Source: Methylobacterium sp. 17Sr1-1 (GTDB lineage: Bacteria > Pseudomonadota > Alphaproteobacteria > Rhizobiales > Beijerinckiaceae). From it: a DNA stretch of 64,000 nt. The stretch lies in assembly GCF_003173775.1 (NCBI RefSeq), contig NZ_CP029552.1, positions 1,592,001 through 1,656,000 on the forward strand, written 5' to 3'. The position numbers and the translations under genes are program-made. The notes below the pieces were generated by a model. The model searched no databases. It had not been told where the DNA came from and saw only the letters and a list, made by a program, of their open reading frames with translations. Shown here one piece after another: positions 8,450 to 17,521 of the stretch; position 1 is the stretch's first letter; every line of letters starts with the position of its first letter.

Positions 8450-10106
8450 AGGCTGGTGAGGTCTGATGGAAGAGGTGGGCAAGCGGGCTGCTGCGGGTTC
8501 CGGCGATGGGCAGGCCGAGGATCCACCGGGTCAACCGCATCATGTTGAGGGCCGCCGCAATGGCGAGATGCTGGAGGTGGACCTTCGCGCGTCCGATATA
8601 GCGGGCACGGCGCAGCCCGAAGCCACGCACCGCCCAGGATATCGTCGCCTCCACGCCAGCCCGCCACGCATAGAGCGCGGCGAAAGCCGGGGCCTCTTGT
8701 CGGTGACGCGCCGTTTTCAGCGCTTCGTACTCGCCCTGCATGCGCAAGGTCATCAGGCGGCGGTCGGCATGGGGGCCCGCACATACCGCGCGATCGGCGC
8801 AGGTCTTGCAGTCGCGCCGCGAGAACTTCACCTTGACCACGGCCGTGGCGCGGTTGTCGACCGCCGGCGTCCAGCTCGCGCTCACGGCGCCGCGCGGACA
8901 GGTCACTTGTCGCTGCCCCCAGTCGACGTGGAACGCCTCGGCCGAGAAGCCCGACCCGCTCTTGGCCTGCCAGCGCAGGTCGCGCCGCACCGGGCCGATC
9001 AGGTCGACGGCGAAGCGCTGGCGCGTCTCGACCAGGATGCCGGCATCAACGTAACCGGTATCCACGAGGTGCTGGGCCGGGAGCAGACCCTTCGCGGCGA
9101 GTGCCTCGTGCGCCGACGTCGTCACCGCGCCGTCGGCAAGGGGCGCCGCACTGGTCTGCACGTGGGTGATCACGCGCGGCCGATCCGCGTCGCAACTCTC
9201 GGTTAGGTGGACCTTGTAGCCGACCCAAGAAGCCGTGCCCTTGCGCGCGAAGTGCGCGTCAAGATCGTAGGGCGAGCTGATGAACAGGGCTGCGGGCGGC
9301 ACATTACCTGCCTCACGCCAGCCAACCGCGCCGCCCTCGTGGCAGAACTGCTGGATCCAGATCCGGCGCAAGGTCTCGACCGCGGGAACCTGTCGTAGCC
9401 AGACGGGTGCATCTGCGGAGTGGACGGCTGAGAGGAGATCGTGCCCATCCGCGCCGACACCGATGGCCAGCGCCCGACGTTCGGGCGCAGCGCGCGGCTG
9501 GCGCTCGGCCAGACCGCGAGGCTCATAGCGCTCCGCCCAGTGCCTCTGGGCGTGTGCCGCGAGCCAGGCCGGAGCGGCGACGGCCAGCGCGCTGAGGGCG
9601 TGGCGCATCGCCTCGATTACGCAGGCGAGACGATTGAGGCTGCTGACCGCTGCCAGCACGTGCGTCGCGTCAGTCCGTTGCCGTCCTCCCGAACGAACGA
9701 GGTTGCGGGCGCGGGCGATCTCGATGACGGCGTCGAAGAGCAGGTGCTCGGCCCGGCCCGCGACGAGGCGCGTCCGGAACTCGCAGAGGACGGAGGCGTC
9801 GAAGCCAGCGTCGACGAGCGGCAGGGCGAGCACGTACTTCCAGTCGATCCGACTGCGCACGGCATCGGCCGCCTGCCGGTCGGAGAGGCGCTCGGCGAAC
9901 TGGAGCAAAGTAACGAGGGCTAGGCGCCAGGGTGCCTCGGCGGGCTGGCCGAGGGGCGAAAACAGGGCGGCGAAGCGCTTATCATCGAAGATGGGGCCGA
10001 GCTCGTCTCGCAGGCTGAGGAGTAGCGAGCCGTGCGGGAAGGCGGCGCGGGCAACGTGGGCGGTCTCGTCGGGAACATCGTTCGGGATGGTCGGGCGGAG
10101 CGACAT
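8448..10106 (-). CDS. IS1182-family transposase (DDE)
   Basis: A 552-residue transposase starting at ATG 10106 (MSLRPTIPNDVPDETA). A longer in-frame start adds 17 residues that lie over the IS end and are probably not translated. The N-terminal half is the usual IS1182/IS5-like recognition region (FSPLGQPAEAPWRLALVTLLQFAERLSDRQAADAVRSR). The catalytic triad is visible as Asp in RTDATHVLAA, Asp in LVDTGYVDAG and Glu in AGVEATISWAVRGFGLRRARY. A zinc-like Cys cluster (CKTCADRAVCAG) precedes the Glu, as in many IS1182 members. The protein is full length and has no frameshift, so it should be active. Confidence 0.93.
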   Translation of the reverse strand: MSLRPTIPNDVPDETAHVARAAFPHGSLLLSLRDELGPIFDDKRFAALFSPLGQPAEAPWRLALVTLLQFAERLSDRQAADAVRSRIDWKYVLALPLVDAGFDASVLCEFRTRLVAGRAEHLLFDAVIEIARARNLVRSGGRQRTDATHVLAAVSSLNRLACVIEAMRHALSALAVAAPAWLAAHAQRHWAERYEPRGLAERQPRAAPERRALAIGVGADGHDLLSAVHSADAPVWLRQVPAVETLRRIWIQQFCHEGGAVGWREAGNVPPAALFISSPYDLDAHFARKGTASWVGYKVHLTESCDADRPRVITHVQTSAAPLADGAVTTSAHEALAAKGLLPAQHLVDTGYVDAGILVETRQRFAVDLIGPVRRDLRWQAKSGSGFSAEAFHVDWGQRQVTCPRGAVSASWTPAVDNRATAVVKVKFSRRDCKTCADRAVCAGPHADRRLMTLRMQGEYEALKTARHRQEAPAFAALYAWRAGVEATISWAVRGFGLRRARYIGRAKVHLQHLAIAAALNMMRLTRWILGLPIAGTRSSPLAHLFHQTSPA

Positions 10107-10175
10107 GGTGTTGGCCTCGCGAACCGAAGGATCGGCACCAACACCGCGGAAGACCACCCTGATCCGGTCCTGCCC

Positions 10176-10193
10176 GACTTCGCCAGCAGGATC
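10176..10193 (-). repeat. Right terminal inverted repeat of the IS element
   Basis: GACTTCGCCAGCAGGATC, complementary to 8432-8449 over all 18 bases. It is followed by the second copy of the GAGAGT target duplication at 10194-10199. Confidence 0.9.
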
Positions 10194-10208
10194 GAGAGTG
10201 TGGAAGAG

Positions 10209-10236
10209 CCCCGGTGCGATTGCGCCGGGGTTTTTT
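10209..10236 (+). terminator. Rho-independent terminator, probably the original amtB terminator
   Basis: CCCCGGTGC and GCGCCGGGG pair over 9 bp (one G-T wobble) around a GATT loop, followed by six T. It is the only strong T-tailed terminator near amtB and lies 10 bases past the IS target duplication. Removing the IS would place it about 60 bases after the amtB stop. It also faces the convergent HEPN gene. Confidence 0.85.
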
Positions 10237-10280
10237 CATGAATAGGCCACTCGATCATATTGTCAGAATTTTTGCTATCG

Positions 10281-10676
10281 CTAAATTTTTATCTTTGTCC
10301 GCAATACTGCCAGCAACAACTCCGCTTGAGCGACAGCCCACTCTGCCTCGACCAAACTAGGAGGCTCATCAGTGTAGTCCGCGAGCAGCCTTATCTCATG
10401 AACGCGGTTGAGTGCGCGCCCGAAGTCAGCATCGATACGCCCAGTCTGAACAAGATCCCGCCCGAAAGCAGCGATCAGACTGCGATGTGTTTTGCTGGCC
10501 GATCCGGCAGAAGACTGGCACCACGCTATCAAAGCCGCCTGCGCAGCATCAAACATCGCGTAGTACGCACGATTGCAAGCGCCATCCAAATCCCCTGCAA
10601 TTAAGAGCATCCGGGCTGAACGCGCCGCCTGTTCGGCTTTCTCCAGATACCGTTCAGGTGTCGCAGGTCTGCTCAC
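10281..10676 (-). CDS. HEPN-domain toxin of a HEPN/MNT pair
   Basis: A 131-residue all-helical protein. NRAYYAMFDAAQAALI (residues 36-50), KTHRSLIAAFG and HEIRLLADYTDEPP are typical of HEPN proteins paired with MNT nucleotidyltransferases. The canonical RNase motif R-x4-6-H is not intact where expected: the ADY-type motif reads R96-LLAD-Y101, with Tyr at the His position. This variant is common in one branch of the family. The gene starts at GTG 10676 and overlaps the MNT stop by four bases (GTGA), so the two are translationally coupled. The pair probably acts as a type II or VII-like toxin-antitoxin module, with the MNT protein AMPylating the HEPN partner. That role is inferred from known relatives. 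Confidence 0.85.
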   Translation of the reverse strand: MSRPATPERYLEKAEQAARSARMLLIAGDLDGACNRAYYAMFDAAQAALIAWCQSSAGSASKTHRSLIAAFGRDLVQTGRIDADFGRALNRVHEIRLLADYTDEPPSLVEAEWAVAQAELLLAVLRTKIKI

Positions 10677-11050
10677 AGGCGAACCCCGTCCCGCTTGATC
10701 GCCGCGATCAACCCCGGATTACTGAACGTCTCCGGCCGGTCGAACTCGTCCTCCCACAGCGGCACCGCCTGAACCAGAATCCCCGTCTCCAGCATCACCG
10801 TGAAGGCGATCTCCGCCATCTCGCCCGCGATCGGATAGCGCCGGCCAGCCGGACCGTTCAGGATCACCGCCAAGTCGACATCGCTATCGGCATCGTGCGT
10901 CCCGCGGGCGCGGCTTCCGAACAGCACGGTCTCCTTCACGGGATAGCGCCCGGCGATGTGGCGCAGGAAGGTCCGGGCCGCATGCACGGTCTCGGAATCC
11001 GGCAAGTCGGGACCGGATAAGTCAGGACGGTGTAGGACAGGAGAGGACAT
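10673..11050 (-). CDS. MNT-domain nucleotidyltransferase antitoxin
   Basis: A minimal nucleotidyltransferase of 125 residues with the polymerase-beta-like motif GSRARGTHDADSDVDLAV: Gly45-Ser46 followed by Asp57 and Asp59 as metal ligands. This set is intact, so catalysis is expected. I chose the ATG at 11050 because GAGG lies 5 bases upstream; another ATG at 11092 would add 14 residues. It is the first gene of a two-gene operon with the HEPN protein. In studied pairs the MNT enzyme modifies a Tyr of HEPN and so neutralises it. The operon lies beside the IS element and converges on amtB. Confidence 0.88.
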   Translation of the reverse strand: MSSPVLHRPDLSGPDLPDSETVHAARTFLRHIAGRYPVKETVLFGSRARGTHDADSDVDLAVILNGPAGRRYPIAGEMAEIAFTVMLETGILVQAVPLWEDEFDRPETFSNPGLIAAIKRDGVRL

Positions 11051-11226
11051 CCATGCCTCGCGCAGAGCAGGCGGACCGAACCCGCCATCCACCGGAAATC
11101 CTTAGCAGATCCAGCGCCGTCCCGCCGCTCTCCCGCAATGCCGCAAGATGCGGTTAGCCTTAAACCACCATTAACCGCATCGCCCCATCCTCACGGTCCA
11201 GTTCCGCGTACCCGGTCCAGCCCCGC

Positions 11227-13836
11227 ATGCGTTCGCTTCGTCGCTCGGCCTCGCCCTACGATGGCCTCATCGACACGTTCCGCGCGTTCCTGACGCGGCG
11301 GGCGACAGAGGTCACCGGCCTCGCCCTGCTCGTCGGGGCGGCGTGCTTCACCGTGGCCCTGGCGACGTGGTCGATCGACGACCCGAGCCTCAACCACGCC
11401 ACCTCGCGCACGGCCCGCAACCTCCTCGGCTTCGGCGGGGCGGTGGTGTCGGATCTCGGGATGCAGCTCCTGGGCCTGGGCGCGCTCGCCTTCGCGCTGC
11501 CGCCGGCGGTGTGGGGCATGCGGCTCCTGCGCACCCACCGGCTGGCGCGGCTGCAATTGCGGCTGGTGCTCTGGATCATCGGCTTCGGCGCGGCGAGCGG
11601 CATGGCGAGCGCGCTGCCGCCGACCGCGCGCTGGCCGCTGCCGACCGGCCTCGGCGGCGTCGCGGGCGACGCGCTGCTCGGCGCCGCCAAGGCGATCGCC
11701 GGCCCGGCCGGGGCCTTCGCGGGCTTCCTCTACGCGGCGGTCGCGGTGGTCAGCCTGACCGGCGCCTGCGGCTTCGGCCTGATCGAGGACGAGGAGGGCG
11801 ACGACGAAGCCGAATCCTTCGCCCCCGTGGTGAGCCGCTACGACGAGCGGCAGCCCCGCCGCGGCGCGAGCCCGTCCCATGACGACGAGTCGCCCGGGCT
11901 CGGCCTCGCCTCCCTCGGGGCGCTCGCCCACCTGGCGATCAGCGCGCGGAGCGCCGTGGCGCAGAAGATCGACGCGATCCGCGACGGCTCCTGGCGTCAC
12001 GGTGCCGCCGACCCCTATGCGGGCAACTCGCCGGCGCTCGCCGCGCGCCGCGCCTTCGCCGAGCCCGGCGAGGACGAGGCCTGGGACGAGCCCGCGGTCG
12101 AGAGGGCCGCCGAGCGTCCGGCGAAGGCCGGCCGCCGCGAGCCGGTCTTCGCGGACGCTCCCCCGCGCCGGGTCGAGGCGGGTTCGCGCCGGGCCGAGCC
12201 GGTGTTCGACGACGACTCCGCGGACGAGGACGAGGCGGAGGCCCCGCGCGGCCGCGTCGCACCCCCTCCCCCGCCGATCCAGACCCGCCGCGCGCCCGCC
12301 CCCGCACCGGCCGCGCCGGATGCCTACGAGATGCCCGCCCTGACGCTGCTCGCCGAGCCGCGCCACCCGGCCCCGAGCGCCGCGGTCTCGACCGACGCCC
12401 TGGAGCAGAACGCCACCCTGCTCGAATCGACGCTGGAGGACTTTGGGGTGCGCGGCGAGATCCTGGCGGTGCGGCCGGGCCCGGTGGTGACGCTCTACGA
12501 GCTGGAGCCGGCGCCCGGCACCAAGTCGAGCCGCGTCATCTCGCTCGCCGACGACATCGCCCGCTCGATGTCCGCCATCTCCGCCCGCGTCGCCGTCGTG
12601 CAGGGCCGCAACGCCATCGGCATCGAATTGCCGAACGCCAAGCGCGAGACGGTGTACCTGCGCGAGCTCCTCGCCTCCCCGGCCTTCGCCGAGACCAAGC
12701 AGAAGCTCGCGCTCTGCCTCGGCAAGAATATCGGCGGCGAGGCGATCATCGCCGACCTCGCCCGCATGCCTCACCTGCTGGTGGCCGGCACCACCGGCTC
12801 GGGCAAGTCGGTCGCCATCAACACCATGATCCTGTCGCTGCTCTACCGGATGACCCCGGAGGAGTGCCGCCTGATCATGGTCGATCCCAAGATGCTGGAA
12901 CTCTCCGTCTACGACGGCATCCCGCACCTGCTCTCCCCCGTCGTCACCGACCCGAAGAAGGCGGTCGTCGCCCTCAAGTGGGCGGTGCGCGAGATGGAGG
13001 AGCGCTACAAGAAGATGTCGAAGCTCGGCGTGCGCAACATCGACGGCTTCAACGCCCGGGTGGCGGAGGCGCGGGCCCGCGGCGAGGTGATCACCCGCAC
13101 GGTCCAGACCGGCTTCGACCGCGAGACCGGCGAGGCGATCTACGAGGACGAGGTCATGGACCTCGCGCCGCTGCCCTACATCGTGATCGTGGTCGACGAG
13201 ATGGCCGACCTGATGATGGTGGCGGGCAAGGACATCGAGGGGGCGATCCAGCGTCTCGCCCAGATGGCGCGGGCCGCCGGTCTGCACCTGATCATGGCGA
13301 CGCAGCGCCCCTCGGTGGACGTGATCACCGGGACGATCAAGGCGAATTTCCCGACCCGGATCTCGTTCCAGGTGACCTCGAAGATCGACTCGCGCACGAT
13401 CCTGGGCGAGATGGGCGCCGAGCAGCTGCTGGGCCAGGGCGACATGCTGTTCATGGCGGGCGGCGGCCGGACGACCCGGGTGCACGGGCCGTTCTGCTCG
13501 GACGACGAGGTCGAGCAGGTGGTGGCCCATCTCAAGCGCCAGGGTCGGCCCTCCTACCTCGAAGCGGTGACCGCCGAGGAGGGCGAGGAGGAAGCGGACG
13601 CCCCGGTCATGGACCAGGGCGGCTTCGGCGATCCGTCGGCCGACCTCTACGACCAGGCGGTGGCGGTGGTGCTTCGCGACAAGAAGGCCTCGACCAGCTA
13701 CATCCAGCGGCGCCTGCAGATCGGCTACAACCGGGCCGCCTCGCTGATGGAGCGGATGGAGCGCGAGGGCATCGTCGGACCGGCCAACCACGCCGGCAAG
13801 CGCGAGATCCTGCTGGAGGACGGGCAGGACGGGTGA
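11227..13836 (+). CDS. ftsK: DNA translocase FtsK
   Basis: An 869-residue FtsK/SpoIIIE motor that moves chromosome ends through the closing septum. The first ~190 residues hold several hydrophobic segments (for example [22 protein letters not shown]). They are followed by a long, charged, Pro/Ala-rich linker (about 200-370). The motor has Walker A GTTGSGKS at residues 521-528 and Walker [34 protein letters not shown] is a family signature. The C-terminal gamma winged helix ([32 protein letters not shown]) recognises KOPS-type polar sequences. The gene stands alone and is followed by a palindromic repeat. Confidence 0.96.
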   Translation: MRSLRRSASPYDGLIDTFRAFLTRRATEVTGLALLVGAACFTVALATWSIDDPSLNHATSRTARNLLGFGGAVVSDLGMQLLGLGALAFALPPAVWGMRLLRTHRLARLQLRLVLWIIGFGAASGMASALPPTARWPLPTGLGGVAGDALLGAAKAIAGPAGAFAGFLYAAVAVVSLTGACGFGLIEDEEGDDEAESFAPVVSRYDERQPRRGASPSHDDESPGLGLASLGALAHLAISARSAVAQKIDAIRDGSWRHGAADPYAGNSPALAARRAFAEPGEDEAWDEPAVERAAERPAKAGRREPVFADAPPRRVEAGSRRAEPVFDDDSADEDEAEAPRGRVAPPPPPIQTRRAPAPAPAAPDAYEMPALTLLAEPRHPAPSAAVSTDALEQNATLLESTLEDFGVRGEILAVRPGPVVTLYELEPAPGTKSSRVISLADDIARSMSAISARVAVVQGRNAIGIELPNAKRETVYLRELLASPAFAETKQKLALCLGKNIGGEAIIADLARMPHLLVAGTTGSGKSVAINTMILSLLYRMTPEECRLIMVDPKMLELSVYDGIPHLLSPVVTDPKKAVVALKWAVREMEERYKKMSKLGVRNIDGFNARVAEARARGEVITRTVQTGFDRETGEAIYEDEVMDLAPLPYIVIVVDEMADLMMVAGKDIEGAIQRLAQMARAAGLHLIMATQRPSVDVITGTIKANFPTRISFQVTSKIDSRTILGEMGAEQLLGQGDMLFMAGGGRTTRVHGPFCSDDEVEQVVAHLKRQGRPSYLEAVTAEEGEEEADAPVMDQGGFGDPSADLYDQAVAVVLRDKKASTSYIQRRLQIGYNRAASLMERMEREGIVGPANHAGKREILLEDGQDG

Positions 13837-13860
13837 GGACGGTTCCAGACATCATTTTAC

Positions 13861-14047
13861 GACCCTCGCCCTTTCCCGGACGACTGCAACGAAGTGGAAG
13901 GAGATCCGGGATCCAGCGCAAGGACTCGCCGCGAAGCGGCTCCGCCTGCTGCACCGTTGCGCACACACGGACGCTTCGCGACTTCTTGTGCTGGATCCCG
14001 GATCTCCTTCCGCTGACGCTCCAGTCGTCCGGGAAAGGGCGAGAGTC
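13861..14047. repeat. Long palindromic intergenic repeat, family A copy 1
   Basis: The outer arms, 26 bases each at 13861-13886 and 14022-14047, are complementary at 25 positions (core CCCTTTCCCGGACGACTG). An inner pair around GGAAGGAGATCCGGGATCC is also complementary, so the whole 187 bases can fold into one long hairpin. A second copy lies at 19829-20007. It fills most of the space between ftsK and the oxidoreductase gene and contains no reading frame of its own. Confidence 0.85.
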
Positions 14048-14117
14048 ACGAGAACCGATCTGCCCCGCGGATCGGCTTTTGGCTATGTTGAGTGTAGCGG
14101 ACCCAGGGTGAACGCGA

Positions 14118-15239
14118 TCACCGCTGCCCGAAGCTCGCTTCCTTGAACAGATCCTTCAGGTGGTGAGGCTGCGAGCGCCAGTACTGCTTCGGCGCCCGGA
14201 CCTGGGCCCCCAGTTCGGCGGCGGCGTGCCAGGGCCAACGCGGGTCGTACAGCATCGCGCGGGCGAGCGAGACCGCATCCGCCTTGCCCTCCGCCAGGAT
14301 GCCTTCCGCCTGGCGCGGCTCGGTGATGAGGCCGACCGCGATGGTGACGAGGTCGGTCGCCGCCCGCACCCGCTCGGCGAAGGGCACCTGGTAGCCGGGC
14401 CCGATCGCGATCTTCTGCCGGGGCGAGACGCCGCCGGTCGAGACGTGGATGGCCGCGGCCCCCCGCGCCTTCAGGCCTTCGGCGAAGGCGATGGTCTGCT
14501 CGACCTCCCACCCCTCCTCGACCCAGTCCGTCGCCGAGACCCGGGCCCAGACCGGCTGGCCGGCGGGAAACACCTCGCGCACCGCCTCGAACACCTCGAG
14601 GGGGAAGCGCATCCGGTTCTCCAGGCTGCCGCCATAGGCGTCGGTCCGCTGGTTCGACAGCGGCGACAGGAACTGGTGCAGCAGGTAGCCGTGCGCCGCG
14701 TGGATCTCCGCCGCCTCGATGCCGAGGCGGACGGCCCGCCGGGCGGTCGCTGCGAACCCGTCGCGGATGCGCTTCATGTCCTCGCGGTCGAGGGCGCGGG
14801 GCGCCACCTCGCCCTCGGCATGGGCGAGCGCCGACGGCGCCTCGGTGAGCCAGCCGCGGGGCGAATCCGGCGCCACCTGGTGGCCGCCGCGCCACGGCGG
14901 CTCGCTCGAGGCCTTGCGGCCGGCATGCGCGATCTGGATGCAGACCGGCACCGGCGCGTAGTCCCGCACCGCGTCCAGAACCTTCGCCAGGGCCCGCTCG
15001 GTCCCGTCGTCCCACAGGCCGAGATCGCCGTAGGTGATCCGCGCCTCCGGCGACACGGCGGTGGCCTCCAGGGTCAGGAGCCCGGCGCCCGACAGCGCGA
15101 GCTGGCCGAGATGCATCATGTGCCAGTCGGACGCCTCGCCGTCGCGGGCCGAGTACTGGCACATCGGCGCGACGATGATGCGGTTCTCCAGCGCGAGGCC
15201 GTCGAGGTGCAGGGGCTGGAACAGGAGGGGAGAGCTCAT
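14118..15239 (-). CDS. Old-yellow-enzyme family NADH:flavin oxidoreductase (YqjM-like)
   Basis: A 373-residue FMN-dependent TIM-barrel ene-reductase. The N-terminus (LFQPLHLDGLALENRIIVAPMCQYSA) carries the Cys-x-Tyr redox-tuning motif of the YqjM class. IQIAHAGRKAS holds the substrate-binding His pair, and IHAAHGYLLHQFLSPLSNQRTDAYGGSLENRMRFPLE is the conserved OYE block. These enzymes reduce activated C=C bonds with NAD(P)H. The start ATG at 15239 has GGAG seven bases upstream. It is a single gene; the natural substrate is unknown. Confidence 0.93.
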   Translation of the reverse strand: MSSPLLFQPLHLDGLALENRIIVAPMCQYSARDGEASDWHMMHLGQLALSGAGLLTLEATAVSPEARITYGDLGLWDDGTERALAKVLDAVRDYAPVPVCIQIAHAGRKASSEPPWRGGHQVAPDSPRGWLTEAPSALAHAEGEVAPRALDREDMKRIRDGFAATARRAVRLGIEAAEIHAAHGYLLHQFLSPLSNQRTDAYGGSLENRMRFPLEVFEAVREVFPAGQPVWARVSATDWVEEGWEVEQTIAFAEGLKARGAAAIHVSTGGVSPRQKIAIGPGYQVPFAERVRAATDLVTIAVGLITEPRQAEGILAEGKADAVSLARAMLYDPRWPWHAAAELGAQVRAPKQYWRSQPHHLKDLFKEASFGQR

Positions 15240-15405
15240 ACGGGTACTCCGGTGCAGGATGGCCGCCAGGGTACCGCCAATGTGGCGTGGGGCCGCGGCC
15301 CCGGCCAGCGCGGGCGATGCAGGGCGCCTGCGCGCCGCCGGCGCGGCGCGGCGTGCGCTGGCGCACCGCGAACGCCGGCCGCGGGCCCGAACCGGAGAGG
15401 CGCGC

Positions 15406-15813
15406 CTACCAGCCGCGGCCGAGGCTCACGGCGATCCGGCTCGGGCGCGTCTCGACCAGGGCCGCGGTCAGGGCGTTGAGGGCCCGGGTCGCCGCGCCGC
15501 GTGTCGCCGCCAGCGACCGGCGCGGCAGGCCGTCGGCCTGGGCCAGCCGCTCGCCCGCGCCCAGAAGGCGCTCGACGAGGCGCAGGACCTTCGGGTCGGT
15601 CTCGGTCAGCGCGCAGATGTCGGACAGGGCGCTGCGCAGGGCGTGCATCGTTTCGCGCACCTCGGGGCCTTGCCCCAGGCTGGCCGCCAGATCGGCGAGG
15701 CGGAGCTCGATCCTGTCGCGCAGCGCCCTGAGGGGCAGCGGCACCTCGTCCGCGACCGCGATCGCACCGTCGCGTGAGGGACGCTGGATGCCGTGGGTAT
15801 CCGAACCGAGCAT
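15406..15813 (-). CDS. Hypothetical protein, helical
   Basis: 135 residues with no family I recognise. It has no signal peptide or membrane segment. The sequence is Leu/Ala/Arg-rich, predicted mainly helical, with heptad-like stretches (LPLRALRDRIELRLADLAASLGQ and VLRLVERLLGAGERLAQ). Codon use matches its neighbours and the frame is well bounded, so I think it is real. It is preceded by an AT-rich upstream region that could be its promoter. Function unknown. Confidence 0.55.
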   Translation of the reverse strand: MLGSDTHGIQRPSRDGAIAVADEVPLPLRALRDRIELRLADLAASLGQGPEVRETMHALRSALSDICALTETDPKVLRLVERLLGAGERLAQADGLPRRSLAATRGAATRALNALTAALVETRPSRIAVSLGRGW

Positions 15814-16225
15814 GGCGAGTTCTCTAGTCAGATCGACTGTGAGCGCTTGGCCTTGTCATCATGGCAATTCTATGAAATTTTTGCAAGTGCTTGAATCGTC
15901 ATAGAAACCCGAGCATATCAAGATGCCTGCTCTGACCTTGAGTACGCGACCTGTGAACCGGACCGACGAAACATCTGGTTGTATCGAACCGCTGCGTCGG
16001 TGCGGTCCGCGCAGCATCGTCGACCTGCTGGACTCCTTGACGTTACTTGCAAATCTCCACTCCGGACACAGTGGCAGCGAAAAATCATTCGCTCCGATCG
16101 TTAGTAAGACTAAATTCCAATTATCTATTTAACAAAAATTAAAAATCGTGTTTTCAGGCCCTGCAATGAAAACAACTTTTGGTTGAGATCATGGTACTGT
16201 CTCCCTCCTCCAGCCGAATCGAACG
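15814..16225. other. AT-rich divergent intergenic region
   Basis: About 410 bases between the hypothetical gene (minus) and the GAF-EAL gene (plus). The stretches near 15860-15890 and 16085-16200 are strikingly AT-rich for this genome. They probably contain the promoters of both genes. A 69-codon frame at 15923 does not look coding. No terminator or clear operator seen. Confidence 0.45.
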
Positions 16226-17515
16226 ATGCCCCTGAGATCAGTCTTCGGCGATCCGTCCGGCACAGCCAGCGAACAAATCCTGTCGGTGCTTCGCGCCGTG
16301 CGCCGCCATCTGGCGATGGATGTCGGCTTCATCTCGGAATTCGTCGCGGGCGATCGGGTCTTCCGCTTCTCGGATGCCGGGGCGGCGCACAACCCGGTGG
16401 TCGTCGGCACCCACGCCCCGCTCGAGCAGAGCTTCTGCTACTACGTCGCCAAGGGCCTGATGCCCGGCCTGATGCAGGACGCGGCCGAGGATCCGGTGGC
16501 GGCGCAGCTGACGGCCACCCGCGAGATGCCGGTCGGGGCGCATCTGAGCGTCCCGCTGCGCCACGCCGACGGCGAGACCTACGGGACGGTGTGCTGCTTC
16601 AGCTTCACGCCGGACCGGAGCCTCACGACCCGGGACCTCGCCACCCTGCGCCTCTGCGCGGAGGTCGTCGAATCCATCCTGTGGAAGTCCCGCGACGCGG
16701 CGCGCGAGCGGGAGGCGAAGCGCCGGCGCATCGCCGGGGTGATCGCGGCCGAGGCCGTCGAGATGGTGTTCCAGCCGATCTACCGCACGGCCGATGGCGG
16801 CCTGGCCGCCTTCGAGGCCCTGGCGCGCTTCCCGCCGAGCCTGGGCGCTCATCCTGCGACGCGCTCGAATCCTGCGAGAGAGCGTCCCGCGAGCGAGGGC
16901 CCCGATGTCTGGTTCGCGGATGCCGCCGAGGTCGGCCTGGGCGAGGAGCTGGAATTCCTCGCCATGCGCAAGGCCCTGCGCGCGCTGCCCGCCCTGGCGC
17001 CCGGGATCAGGCTGTCGCTCAACCTGTCGCCGGCCGGCCTCGCCTCGCCGCGTCTCGCCGAGGCGATGGCGGGCGCGGCCCTCGACCGGGTGGTGATCGA
17101 GCTGACCGAGCACGCTGCGGTCGCCTCCTACGAGGACCTGCGCGCGGTGCTGGAGCCGTATCGGCGCCGGGGCCTGAGCCTCGCCATCGACGATGTCGGG
17201 GCCGGCCACGCGACGCTCCGGCACGTCCTCGATCTCGGCCCCGAATTCATCAAGCTCGACATGAGCCTGATCCGGAGCATCGACGCGCATTCCGGCCGCC
17301 GGGCGCTGGCCGAGGCGCTGACGGGATACGGCCGGCGCATCGGCTGCGAGATCGTCGCCGAGGGCGTGGAGACCGAGGCCGAGTATGCGGTGCTCAAGGG
17401 GCTCGGCGTGACGCGGGTGCAGGGCTTCCTGACCGGCCGGCCGATGCCGCTCGAGGCGGCGGCGGCGCTGCCGTTGTCCGCCGCGGGGACGTGGGAGCGA
17501 TCCTCTGTCGGATGA
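16226..17515 (+). CDS. GAF-EAL cyclic-di-GMP phosphodiesterase
   Basis: 429 residues: a GAF sensor domain (about 10-160) and an EAL domain (about 170-420). The EAL catalytic set looks complete: FEALARF, Asn in LSLNLSP, Glu in VIELTEH, the Asp pair in AIDDVGAG, Lys in FIKLDMS and Glu in IVAEGVET. It should hydrolyse c-di-GMP in response to a ligand or redox signal at the GAF domain. No membrane segment is present. A short insert rich in Arg/Pro (PSLGAHPATRSNPARERPASEGPD) sits inside the first part of the EAL domain. No good ribosome site precedes the ATG, so the exact start is uncertain. Convergent with prpE, with 6 bases between the stops. Confidence 0.9.
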   Translation: MPLRSVFGDPSGTASEQILSVLRAVRRHLAMDVGFISEFVAGDRVFRFSDAGAAHNPVVVGTHAPLEQSFCYYVAKGLMPGLMQDAAEDPVAAQLTATREMPVGAHLSVPLRHADGETYGTVCCFSFTPDRSLTTRDLATLRLCAEVVESILWKSRDAAREREAKRRRIAGVIAAEAVEMVFQPIYRTADGGLAAFEALARFPPSLGAHPATRSNPARERPASEGPDVWFADAAEVGLGEELEFLAMRKALRALPALAPGIRLSLNLSPAGLASPRLAEAMAGAALDRVVIELTEHAAVASYEDLRAVLEPYRRRGLSLAIDDVGAGHATLRHVLDLGPEFIKLDMSLIRSIDAHSGRRALAEALTGYGRRIGCEIVAEGVETEAEYAVLKGLGVTRVQGFLTGRPMPLEAAAALPLSAAGTWERSSVG

Positions 17516-17521
17516 CCGCCC

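Larger units (their letters stand above)
8432..10193 (-). mobile_element. Complete IS1182-type insertion sequence
   Basis: A 1762-bp element with one transposase gene on the minus strand. The ends are perfect 18-bp inverted repeats, GATCCTGCTGGCGAAGTC at 8432-8449 and its complement at 10176-10193. The element is flanked on both sides by GAGAGT (8426-8431 and 10194-10199), a 6-bp target duplication. Both the ends and the reading frame are intact, so the insertion looks recent and potentially active. It sits between amtB and its likely terminator. Assignment to IS1182 rests on the transposase; the exact IS name cannot be given. Confidence 0.9.

Noticed and set aside
11191..13791. 866-codon open frame on the minus strand opposite ftsK
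   Set aside because: It is the antisense shadow of a GC-rich gene, rich in Arg/His/Gly, and the plus strand encodes a full FtsK with all motifs.
15923..16132. 69-codon frame before the GAF-EAL gene
   Set aside because: It lies in an AT-rich promoter-like region, has no ribosome site and no recognisable sequence.
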